64,000 nt of DNA. It comes from Acanthacorydalis orientalis. Lineage: Eukaryota > Arthropoda > Insecta > Megaloptera > Corydalidae. Positions 54,845 through 64,000 of this stretch are shown one piece after another (the stretch's first letter is position 1; every line of letters begins with the position of its first letter). Location: positions 9,808,026 through 9,872,025 of the forward strand of contig CM068321.1 in NCBI GenBank assembly GCA_034766995.1, in the 5' to 3' direction. The notes below the pieces were generated by a model. The model did no database searches. It was not told where the DNA came from and worked only from the letters and a program-made list of their open reading frames with translations. The position numbers and the translations under genes were made by a program.

Positions 54845-55575
54845 CAAAAATGGAACACATATACCTCATTTTTTTATACCGTTGCTTCATCTGTTGGGTA
54901 ATTGACGAATCCTTTGTCGAAAAAAAATAACTGCTTTAGTTGGTGAAGTCGTAATGCAATTTCGGAACTATTCCACTGTTTTAGTATTTTTTTGCATGTT
55001 TTATGCATCAGAACACTTTCCCCTAAAGCTGAACAAATCATTCCGCGGCTTCAGCAGCATTTTTTTTCAACTGGAATTCAAAAAGTATGCACTGTCTAAT
55101 CTGTTACTTTCGGACGCTATCGATTTCACTGTTCTTTGAGGTTATTCTAACTACTTGGCCAAGATATATAAGCAGGGGTGGGCAACTTCTTCAATAATAA
55201 GAGCCATATGAAATATTATTTTAAAATTGTTTTTATAAATAATAAAAAATATAACTATATAGTAATCCTACTTACAAAAACAGAATATATTTAATCTCTA
55301 CTCGTTGAAGACTTTGATTGAATCTTCATTTTTACAGTTAATAGTTTAAAATCTGGCTATAGATTATTAATATAAAAGTTTAAGAAAAATGGCAATGAAA
55401 CCCAACATTATCTCGGGAGCCACACAAAGTAGCTTTGGGAGCCGCAGTTTGCCCACCATTGTTATATAGTGTTTTCAAATGTTAAGGTTGTCACTTTAAT
55501 GGGCGAGAAAATATTTTAATTTGAAACAGAGTTAGGTCTGATTAAATTTAAAGGTATGGAATTAATTTATTCACA
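54845..55575 (-). mobile_element. Tc1/mariner-derived MITE, family A copy 5, with nested hAT MITE
   Basis: Family blocks in order: aaaatggaacacatatacct, catctgttgggtaattgacg, tttcggaactattccactgt, cacttgatcc-like aacactttcccctaaagctg, ctggaattcaaaaagtatgc, ttactttcggacgctatcga; then the nested element at 55173-55461; then gtgttttcaaatgttaaggt and the right end aaggtatggaattaatttat. Same orientation as copies 1-4. The left terminal repeat is displaced and inverted (54640-54710). Confidence 0.8.
55173..55461. mobile_element. hAT-type MITE inserted in family A MITE
   Basis: 289 bp. The left end caggggtgggcaactt and the right end, read inward on the minus strand, caatggtgggcaaactg, are typical hAT ends. 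Adjacent gagccatatgaaa and gggagccgcag segments are typical of such MITEs. Flanks tatataag and ttatatag are consistent with a decayed 8-bp duplication of the atatatag found uninterrupted in the other family A copies. Confidence 0.85.
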
Positions 55576-56074
55576 TAATATATAAAGACAAAATATTGAT
55601 AAAGTATATTTGAGTTTAAAAATTATTGAAAAACTGATATTGTTCGAGATAATCATCATAGAAAATTACATATAAAAAATAACGAAATTAAGGTTATTGT
55701 TATAAATATTAAACATGAATTAAAAACGAATTTAAAACGATATAGTTTTGATTAAAGGTAGTTAAATGTATTTTTTTAAACTTATATGTAATAATAAAGT
55801 TTTGTTTAATAAATAATAAAAAAAAACATTAAAAAAACTTCTTTTTATATTAAGATTTTCGTATAGAGATATATTTGTATTTATATCTAAATAAGATACA
55901 TAACTACAACAACTTGAATCATTACAGCTTAGAAGGATTTATTAAAATATAGAATAATCAACTATTTTTCGTAACGACATGTATAAATATTTTCTGGAAT
56001 CACTTTCTGTTATGATTGTTAATGACGAATGCAATTCATTATCATTTCTAAAGATGACTTATTTCTTGCTTGTC

Positions 56075-56075
<1 letters not shown>
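55576..56075. other. AT-rich sequence, nothing recognised
   Basis: No supported feature. Confidence 0.5.

Positions 56076-56127
<52 letters not shown>
56076..56127. repeat. (TA)n microsatellite
   Basis: Pure TA tract. Confidence 0.95.
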
Positions 56128-56131
<4 letters not shown>

Positions 56132-57067
56132 GTATGTGTATACGAAATGTGCCTCGCTTTTATTTCCTATTAGTGTATTATTTTTTATATTGTTATTATC
56201 ATAGACAAATAAACATGAATTTGACAGACGTGAGTGCACTGAAGAATGGCACTTAAACGCAACGTCAGCTTTATTTGGTTGTGAAATTTACATCGAAAAT
56301 CCACTCCAAAACCTGTTACTTCGTTGCAATGCCCGTCGTAACATTTTCTTTGTCACCGTGCATCGTCGTGCGGCCCTCAAAGATTAACATATAGACACTG
56401 GTTGGTATACTCAACATATATGTTTCGTTCAATATTTTTTGTGTATAACATTATAAGTTATTCTAGAACGGAATCGATATTTTTTTCTTAAATAATTTTG
56501 CATTAATAAAAGTAAATATATCGAGTAGAAATCTCAAACCAGATAACTGTCCGAGTTTTGATTTAAATTAAAATATATAAACCGAAAAGCATGAACCGAA
56601 AATACATAAACATAAATTAAAATACATTAACATGACATTTAAATACGAATATAGTAATTTAAATATTATACTTACGTAGTACCAAACTTTTACTGTAATA
56701 TTTTTCTTTCTTGTAACCATTTTATTAATAACTTTTTCGAAAAGATTAGTTGTGTTTGTATTAAAGAACATTCATTGGATTTCCTAAAGAAAGCAAATCA
56801 TTGAATTCTTTATTTATTAAAATATTGGTTTGACTATTACACAATTGATAATTTGAAGAAATCATATCTGAAACGAATAGGGAAATAGAACTTTTTATTT
56901 CAACATCTTTGATTTTTTATATTAATGAATTTTAAATATTTTATCACCAGTTTTATTTTAACATGAGTAAAGACTTAAATAGGTAGAAATTTTTTTAATA
57001 GATAATTTGGTTAATTTCACCAAATATATAATACAATTTTTTGAAATAATAATCTTTTTAGTTGTAG

Positions 57068-57069
<2 letters not shown>
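56128..57069. other. AT-rich sequence with a small more complex segment
   Basis: 56215-56400 is less AT-rich (agtgcactgaagaatggcac, gttgcaatgcccgtcgtaac, gtgcatcgtcgtgcggccct). No open frame or domain is recognised; the rest is AT-rich. Confidence 0.4.

Positions 57070-57135
<66 letters not shown>
57070..57135. repeat. (TA)n microsatellite
   Basis: Pure TA tract of about 66 bp. Confidence 0.95.
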
Positions 57136-57138
<3 letters not shown>

Positions 57139-59154
57139 GATTATATGTTCAGATTTTTTATGATTTTCAATGATTACCATTTCTGTGAATAATAAATTTT
57201 TTTATCTGTACGTTTTTATTTTGGAAAAAGGTTGGTTTTTCCGTGTGCACAATAAACAAATTAATGCCAATAATTATTATCATACACTTCTTTTTTAATT
57301 TAAAAACACAGGATTTTTGAATAATCTTGAACTTTTTCGAACTTTCTTTGAATGATTGAGTAGAAGTAATATCGCGGTAAATGATTATGTCTTTCTGTGA
57401 TCATCTTATATAAATCTTATACATGTTTCACCTGATCTTTCATTCCCAAAAATACATATGTAATTGTAATTGAAGTAAAGGTTTCAAATATTCATATTTA
57501 TTTAAAATGTATGTTTCTATTCCAAAACTTCGAGAACTAATATTGGCAAGTACTATTTTCATCGTAAATTTGGTGATTTGAGAAATGATGATTTATAAAC
57601 ACTGAATATTTGTTAAATATAGCGAGAAAAGTTGCACTATAATGCTACAAAACTTAGTGTATAATTTTGTAGAAAGGAATAAAATATAGAAAATATATTA
57701 TGCAATTAAAACTATTATATATATATATATATATTAAAAAATACTTTATAAAAATATTTCCTCTTTTCAAAATAATTTTATCTATCTATTTATTTATTAA
57801 CCACTTAACATAACCCCCTACTAAAAATTTTTGCTTCGTAAACAAAAATTAAATAGATTGAAAGAATACTGTAGTATTAATAGGCATGAAGTAAATAAAA
57901 TAAGAGTAAAAGTGAGGTGTTTAATAATTTAGAAAAAAATATTGGCATTATGATAATAGAAGTAGTAAATAAATAAAAATACAACATAAGCATAAAAAAG
58001 AAAATTAAATGAATTCAAAACGAATTTAAATGACATAAGAGTATTGAAGGAAAAAGAAATGTTATTCAGTTAAAAGTATTTTAAATACTAACATAAGATT
58101 TAATTGGATTATACAGATAAAAATAAAATAATGTCGAACTAGGTGAGAGTCTATTAATATTTAAATGAATTTATAGAATGTAGAAATGATTTTATTTCTT
58201 ACCTAACTTACTGTATGTATATATGATAAGCTTAATAAGATATCGATGTAAATAAAGTATATGTAAGAATTATGTAGAATTTATTCAATAAATATACTAA
58301 AACTAAACTTTAGAGAGTTTTATAATGAAATTTAGTTCAGGAAATCATCAAAAAAATAATAAATGGGCTTAAAAAGACATATGTATAAGAAAATGAAGAG
58401 TGTTATGTTATTTAAAATATATTTTCTGTTTACATTTGACTTTTTTCGAAAAATTCAAAATCAGTCACTGACGAACAAAGAAAACACTCCCAACAAGATG
58501 TCTTCAAATATAAGTCATGTATCAATTTAGCCATTGACGTACACTGAACGGAAACGTTAAACAGATAAAATAAAGCAGGAAATTAATAAACAGATACATA
58601 GTAATTTATATAATTGTCTGTTATAACAAAAAAATATTTTAAAATACTGTGTGATATGCTTAACCTCAACTTATGAATTAATTTAAATTCTATATAACCA
58701 AAAAATAGTATTTATTTTTCAGCTTAATATTTGTGTAAGCTCAACAGAGAAAATAATATTTATACATTGCTAAATATTATAATTCAATACTAATGACCCA
58801 AATTAACAAGGAATAATTAAATAATATAAATAATAATTCAATAATCCTGTTGAGTATGAAACTCTTCGAAAAATTCTGGTAAATGTAGAGGTATTTGATA
58901 TTTTTTACACTGTTAAGTCGTTCCACTTCTTATATTATTTTTGAGCACATGTGACATATCTTTGAAGGATGTTGGTTTTTACCAAAGGAAGGATATGTTC
59001 AGGAAAATGTGTCATCACTCGAATTGCCTATTTTGCTTTCACTGTCACTTGTACAAATTCAAAACAGACATGTTGCAAGCTTCGTTTCTATGATTCACAC
59101 TTTAACACTGAATATGCATTTAACTACGAGCAATATGCATTTATCTCGTATGCG

Positions 59155-59156
<2 letters not shown>
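57136..59156. other. Long AT-rich desert, nothing recognised
   Basis: About 2 kb of very AT-rich DNA with a short TA tract at 57717-57734 and no repeat, gene or transposon that I can recognise. Confidence 0.5.

Positions 59157-59199
<43 letters not shown>
59157..59199. repeat. (TA)n microsatellite
   Basis: Pure TA tract. Confidence 0.95.
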
Positions 59200-59203
<4 letters not shown>

Positions 59204-59860
59204 TTTCTTTTTAATATTTGCTTTGTAGCTGCACTAAAACGAATTAAATCTACATACGTTTCAGAGACGTCAATGTTTACAATGGCGAAATAGAGAAATA
59301 TATGACGTGTCAAGACGTCTTTGTATGTCAAGTGGTTAATATTTTTCTGAAAAATTTAAAATACATATCAGAATGTATGAGTGTTTAGGGCGCATATAAC
59401 TATAATCACAAGAGCTCTAATATTTATTTAAATTCTGAGTAAAAAGATTACTTAATTTGTCTTGGGACAGAAAAAAGGTGTATGTTTGTTCTCTGTGTTT
59501 GAAATATTCACTGAAATTATTTTAAATAATTATGAAAATCATCAGTAGAGATACTAGTCAATTATTTTGTTCGTAATTCGAAAAATATTTATCCAAACTT
59601 ATATGGAAATTAGAAATTTATTTTTATACAAAAAGTCCTCGACATCAGACATTATTTGTTGTTCTTTTTAGACGGGGTGCACAAGTGGTTAGGTGAGGAA
59701 CTCTATTACTCTTCCGTACATGTTAATCTTTATAATAGTTCTTATTATTCCACAACTCGATGAAAACTTGTTTGAGCAGACTATCGAAAGTGATAACAAG
59801 TTACCTTAACGCTTATAAAACGAACAGATGTCGAAACATCGAAAAATAAACGTTCATCAA
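59200..59860. other. AT-rich sequence, nothing recognised
   Basis: No supported feature. Confidence 0.5.
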
Positions 59861-60430
59861 AATTGGACATCAAGTCAAAACATTTCGAGTTAAGTGGAAA
59901 ACCACACATTCGCTACGAAAACACGCGCGTCTCCTCACCGTCGTCCATCCGTCTTCGGTGTTACACGTCCGTTGTATTCGAATGTCGACACATCGATTTG
60001 CATACCTCGCGATCTGGTATACATCGTCGTCGTCGTTTCGAGTTGTGCCGTCGGCGACACTCGATCGATTTTGTAACATAAACAATAATCGTGTCCGTCG
60101 TACTGAAGCCGACGCACCGAGTGGCTGCTGGCAATGTACACGCACCGCATCAGGTGTTAAATAAATAGACTCGGATGCTTGTACAGTGGAACTAAGCTCT
60201 TCACGTCGTGTTTGTTCAATGCTAAGTAGAAGTGGGAAAAAAAGGTCGATGCAATGAACGGATCGGCGACGACCTTGTCGCTTGCATCTTATTTTTTTAA
60301 ATGACATCAAAGTGCATCTGACAGCTTGTCGATAATGAAATATTTTGTTTGACGAGATTAGCGACCGAGATGCATTTTTACACGAATTCAACTCGTACAT
60401 ATGTTCAATCAGTTTGAACATACGATGATT
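59861..60430. other. Large GC/CpG-rich island 11 with an unassigned open frame
   Basis: The most extensive CpG-rich island (acacgcgcgtctcctcaccg, catcgtcgtcgtcgtttcga, gccgtcggcgacactcgatc, gaagccgacgcaccgagtgg). It holds a 183-codon minus-strand frame (60421-59870), the longest frame outside transposons, plus overlapping plus-strand frames. No domain, signal peptide or repeat is recognisable, and long frames are expected by chance in CpG-rich DNA. It could be a regulatory island, a promoter/first-exon region or an unrecognised exon. Confidence 0.4.
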
Positions 60431-60784
60431 TATTCATAGTTTAATTTGTTTAAGCATTTACAATTCAATAAAACGGATTAAGCTGTTAAATTAATTACCT
60501 TTTTTCTATTATCATGTTTTAATACTTCTAGAACATTCTTGAAGGTGGCTAGTTGTTGGTTTTACATTAAAAACAGTGACATAAATTTATAAAAATATAT
60601 AATCTGAGAGATTATTACTCAGATTTACCGAATTACACTAAATTTTAAAATAAACCATTTTATCAGCAATTTCTAACCCGACTTTATAAAATATTTATGA
60701 TGAATCGAAAATGTATAATACCTCCAATTACAATAGAATTTCATTCAATGTTCAGTTTATTTTACGTATTGAATTGTTAACTAA
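60431..60784. other. AT-rich sequence, nothing recognised
   Basis: No supported feature. Confidence 0.5.
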
Positions 60785-61875
60785 GAGGGTAGAATGAAAA
60801 GTTCCGGGCCTCAGATATAAATGCGCTACCATGCTCAATATTTTGATGATGTTGCATGATATCATTCTTTATGCACTTATGTTTGAAGCTTCGAGTCGAT
60901 AAGTGGTTTGGTATTGGTTTGCCAGCCCGCCGAAGTGAACGCCTCAAGTATTGTTTTTAAAAATGGAAAAAATCGAAATTCGTGCGGTTATTATGTTTCT
61001 TTGAAAGGATTAAGTGCAACCGATATAAAAAAAGGTGCTGAATTCAAGTTAGCGGACTTCTCTCCATCGAATACAACGGTTAAATATTGGATTGCTGAAT
61101 TTAATATGTCGGATGAGTACCAGTGATGAACCACCCAAATGATGTTCCATTGAAGTAACTACACCAGAAATGATTGAAAAAATTCACAAAAGCATTTTGT
61201 GAATTTTTTCAATCATTAAGTGCCGGTTTTCAAACTAGCATAGGCGAAATTTCAGTCAGAAACGACGCGTTGTTCACGTTCTACATGTTTAAAACGAACA
61301 TTGTAGCAGTTGTCACAGCATGGAAAAAACAAGCAGGCCTTCTTCCTTCGATTTGTCACCGTGGATGAAACCTGGAACTACCACTACACATCTGAGTTTA
61401 AGCAGTAGTCAAAGCAGTGAATAATGGCTGGTGAAAATGCGCCGTAAAAGGCGAAGATCGTTTTGTCGCTTGGGAAGGTGATGGCCACTGTTTTTTGAGA
61501 TTCCCAAGGAATCATCCTGATCAACTACGTAACAAAGAGAAAAATGATAACAGGAGTCTATTATACGACATTATTGAACCGTTTAAAAGAAGAGATGAAA
61601 CAAAAACGCCAAAGATTGCCGCACAAAAAGTACTCTTTCATCAAGACAACGCACCGTTACACAAATCGCCATTCGTAATGGCAAAATTGCACGAATTAAT
61701 TTTCAAATTGATTCCTCATTCATCCTATTCTCCGGACATGGCCCCGTGCGACATCTTTCTCTGCCCAAACTTGAAAATTTGACTTAATGGAAAGAAATTT
61801 TCGTCGAATGAGGATGTCGTCTTATGGTGTTTAATTTCCTTTTTTACTTTACTTATCAAACAACCTTTTTATTAT
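60785..61875 (+). pseudogene. Mariner transposon with all three catalytic motifs, frameshifted
   Basis: The left end agggtagaatgaaaagttcc and the right end, inward on the minus strand, ggttgtttgataagtaaagt, are mariner-like; the right one matches the 33.2 and 41.3 kb elements. The reading begins at 60963 as MEKIEIRAVIMFL, shifts frame to LKGLSATDIKKGAEFKLADF and SPSNTTVKYWIAEFN, then MSTSDEPPK and VTTPEMIEKIHKSIL. After a rearranged segment come RFVTVDETWNYHYTSEFKQ, GKVMATVF-like residues, KVLFHQDNAPLHKSPFVMAK and LIPHSSYSPDMAPCDIFLCP. All three catalytic Asp motifs (VDETW, HQDNA, SPDMAP) are intact, but in different frames and separated by stops. The second HTH region is replaced by the perfect inverted repeat at 61169-61217. 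Confidence 0.85.
61169..61217. repeat. Perfect 23-bp inverted repeat inside mariner coding sequence
   Basis: Left arm 61169-61191 (encoding E-M-I-E-K-I-H-K) and right arm 61195-61217 are exact reverse complements around gca, with no mismatch. In related transposases the left arm is followed by the rest of the HTH domain, not by its own complement. Confidence 0.95.
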
Positions 61876-61967
61876 ATTTCATAAGCATTATTAATCTGTA
61901 ATATAAACCATGTAAAAATATTATATTTTTCCCGTAATAAACTAGCTTTGACAAAAATGAGGAAACA

Positions 61968-61979
61968 TATATATATATA

Positions 61980-62017
<38 letters not shown>

Positions 62018-62027
62018 TGTGTGTATA
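61968..62027. repeat. (TA)n(TG)n microsatellite
   Basis: TA tract with one phase shift, followed by about ten GT units and a short gtgtgtat. Confidence 0.95.
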
Positions 62028-63252
62028 AAAGTCTAGGTTTTTATATTATGTTCGAGATATTTACAGTAATAATGAGAAAAGACACCCACGGTTATTTAGG
62101 AAATAAATTTTAGTGTAATAAATAAATGAACGTTTATAACAAGGGACTTGTTGTCTTTTGTGCTGTTCGAAAGAATGCCAGGACGGACGGGCGTGATCGA
62201 AACTCTTAAATTAAGAATTATATTCTTTTGTGTTCTCTGTACGTAACGTTAAATAAATAATCACCGTAAAAAATACCTCACACGCGATCTATCATCACCG
62301 AATAATGGAAAACATGAATAATTACAATGCAATACAATAGAATATAGATAAACAATATTCGCTCGCACGGCTATAATGCGAAAGTCAATTGATTGCGTAT
62401 GAGCGTTAAAAGTAAACATCTTTAGTATATAAATTTAAATTTTTAATCATGCGATACACCTACCTCAGATAAAAATACCAGTTGCAAGTGTTGTGGGAGT
62501 AGGTGTCTCATTATAAATATTTCGGTTCAAAATACGAATCGTACAAATTAGGAAATTGAGATTTATTAATGCAATTAAATTTACATATTTCTGTTAAAAA
62601 ATGTATATTAGAAAATGGATGCTATTTCCATCCATACATAATTGGTGTATTTGTTTAATCGCTGAATTCTGAAATATTTCTTTTTAAGATATAAAATGTT
62701 TATTTTGTTTCTATGCTTTTACACTTAGTTATTTCAGAACTTTATCAAATAAAAGAACATATATATATATATAATGAAATTATAATTGTATGTTTTTATA
62801 CTTGTGATGGCTTTAAAACACAGACAATTTTAAAATGTTAAGGAAGCTTACAAAAATTTTTTGATACAATTTTTAGAATTGTATGATGTTTGGCTCTCCT
62901 CAATATTCAAAAAACATCTAGCAGTTGAATTTGAGATGCATGTTTTGGAAAAAATCAACAACCGATCTAAATACGATTCTTGTCGTACTGAAACTGGGTT
63001 AATATGCTGGATGCACACATATATAACCAGAAATAAATTCAATACAATATCGTCCGTGCATATTTTATGACACAGTCGAAATAATTTACAGATCGATGTG
63101 ATTATAATTTCAGATTCGATTGCGTGGTCGAACGTACCTATTCTATTATATTTAGGGTCACAGTGTGCATGCACACGAACCGTTCGACGCGCACACGGTT
63201 CTCACCAAAACATTTAAAATTCAATTATGAATTCTTTCAAATATACACATAC

Positions 63253-63255
<3 letters not shown>
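62028..63255. other. AT-rich sequence, nothing recognised
   Basis: A slightly more complex stretch at 62160-62300 (gaatgccaggacggacgggc) and 62860-63200 (ttcgacgcgcacacggttct near the end). A minus-strand open frame at 63174-62848 is unrecognised. Nothing supported. Confidence 0.4.
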
Positions 63256-63314
<59 letters not shown>

Positions 63315-63330
63315 CATATACATATATGTC
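63256..63330. repeat. (TA)n microsatellite, interrupted
   Basis: TA tract of about 55 bp followed by GTATATA/ACATATA variants. Confidence 0.95.
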
Positions 63331-63359
63331 CGTATGTTTTATTAATACAGGCATGTTTA

Positions 63360-63730
63360 GTGTTTAAATTAATAACGTAACGTGTCCGCCCACGGAGACG
63401 CGCGATCCTCGCAGCCACGCTCTCTGTCCAGCGACCATAAATTATATCGATTCGGAAAACGAGGAAATAGACGACGTGGCGTCCGGAATGCGCGTGTTCG
63501 AAATACCCAGCGTCGAGTATGAGTCTCAGAACGATGCGTAGGTTCGAAACCCGAATAAGTTGTCGATGTCGCAGGTGCGCCCTGAATTTGACAAATCGAT
63601 ACATGTTTGTGATACTCTCTTTCTGAATTCTTGATCGATATTCCCACATGTCGAACAATGATTGTACCATCTGCTACACACACAATGTTTCCAGTGAGAT
63701 TATTTTAAAATCTCGTAGGTATCGAATTTG
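63360..63730. other. GC/CpG-rich island 12
   Basis: CpG-rich (cccacggagacgcgcgatcc, gacgacgtggcgtccggaat, acccagcgtcgagtatgagt) with overlapping minus-strand open frames (63670-63254 and 63683-63369) lacking recognisable domains; the first runs into the TA microsatellite. Candidate regulatory or promoter-proximal island near the window edge. Confidence 0.4.
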
Positions 63731-64000
63731 ATGCTCGTTAAACATTTGGAACGACCATTTTTTAAAGTAGCAATAAAAATAGTTATACATAATGGCGTTA
63801 ATGTGATAATAAATTCAACTGACTGTCTTCGTATAAAGCTATTTGCATGTTCGTACATAATTATCTGTTGTTATTCTGTAGTATCGAGTGTATATCAAAG
63901 AAAATTAATGTTCGTTTGGTGTAGAAATGAGTTATTAATTAATGATAATATTCGTTAATTATGATGTTGATATTTTATTATAATTATAGCTTTAACACTG
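63731..64000. other. AT-rich sequence at window end
   Basis: A plus-strand open frame at 63728-63958 is unrecognised; nothing supported. Confidence 0.4.

Noticed and set aside
63254..63670. 138-aa minus-strand frame in island 12
   Set aside because: Its C-terminal part is TA microsatellite and the remainder has no domain; a second frame overlaps it.

Overview
This is a eukaryotic, gene-poor, strongly AT-rich window, almost certainly from an arthropod and most likely an insect. The evidence is the set of decayed insect-type transposons (Tc1/mariner of several lineages, two piggyBac lineages, hAT-like MITEs, 5'-truncated non-LTR retrotransposons), dozens of (TA)n, (CA)n(TA)n and (TA)n(TG)n microsatellites, and small GC/CpG-richer islands in AT-rich DNA. 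CpG-rich islands in AT-rich DNA would suit Hymenoptera, but that is a weak inference. I see no host protein-coding gene, rRNA or tRNA, and nothing prokaryotic.

Layout. 0-10 kb: two islands (about 246-960 and 5021-5420), a mariner helix-turn-helix fragment (1785-1985), two LINE-like tails (2797-3062, 4195-4375), several copies of a dispersed hairpin-core repeat (called HCR here) and a 314-bp palindrome (8241-8554). 10-20 kb: a nearly whole dead piggyBac (10362-11971), an internally deleted mariner-type MITE (12892-13449), a CpG island with an exact PBX/MEIS-type decamer (13781-14160), a TTAA-flanked MITE (14242-14746), and mariner remnants at 15.3 and 18.4-19.6 kb. 20-35 kb: hairpins, a second piggyBac lineage (22300-23000), a minus-strand LINE remnant (30745-31545), an island with a 16-bp palindrome (32.2 kb) and a mariner 3' half (33225-33960). 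35-46 kb: further MITE copies, one nested inside a mariner (41275-41997), a LINE C-terminus (40895-41222), a Su(H)/E-box/NK-like site group (38.6 kb), a hAT-like element (43516-44292) and the best-defined mariner, 907 bp with both inverted ends, sitting in a (TA)n tract (45078-45984). 46-64 kb: AT-rich desert with HCR copies, a tandem duplication in which one copy has gained a long TA tract (53.1-53.5 kb), a MITE with a hAT MITE inside it and an inverted end (54.6-55.6 kb), a large CpG island (59861-60430), a mariner retaining all three catalytic-aspartate motifs but frameshifted (60785-61875), and a last island (63360-63730).

No genes act together here. The window reads as an intergenic region or a very long intron in which transposons decayed, non-autonomous derivatives multiplied and TA microsatellites expanded. 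A few CpG-richer islands escaped this; they hold homeodomain-, Exd/Hth-, CSL- and bZIP-like motifs and are the best candidates for host function, probably cis-regulation of a developmental gene outside the window. The most novel-looking item is HCR, about 185 bp long with more than 20 degenerate copies in both orientations.
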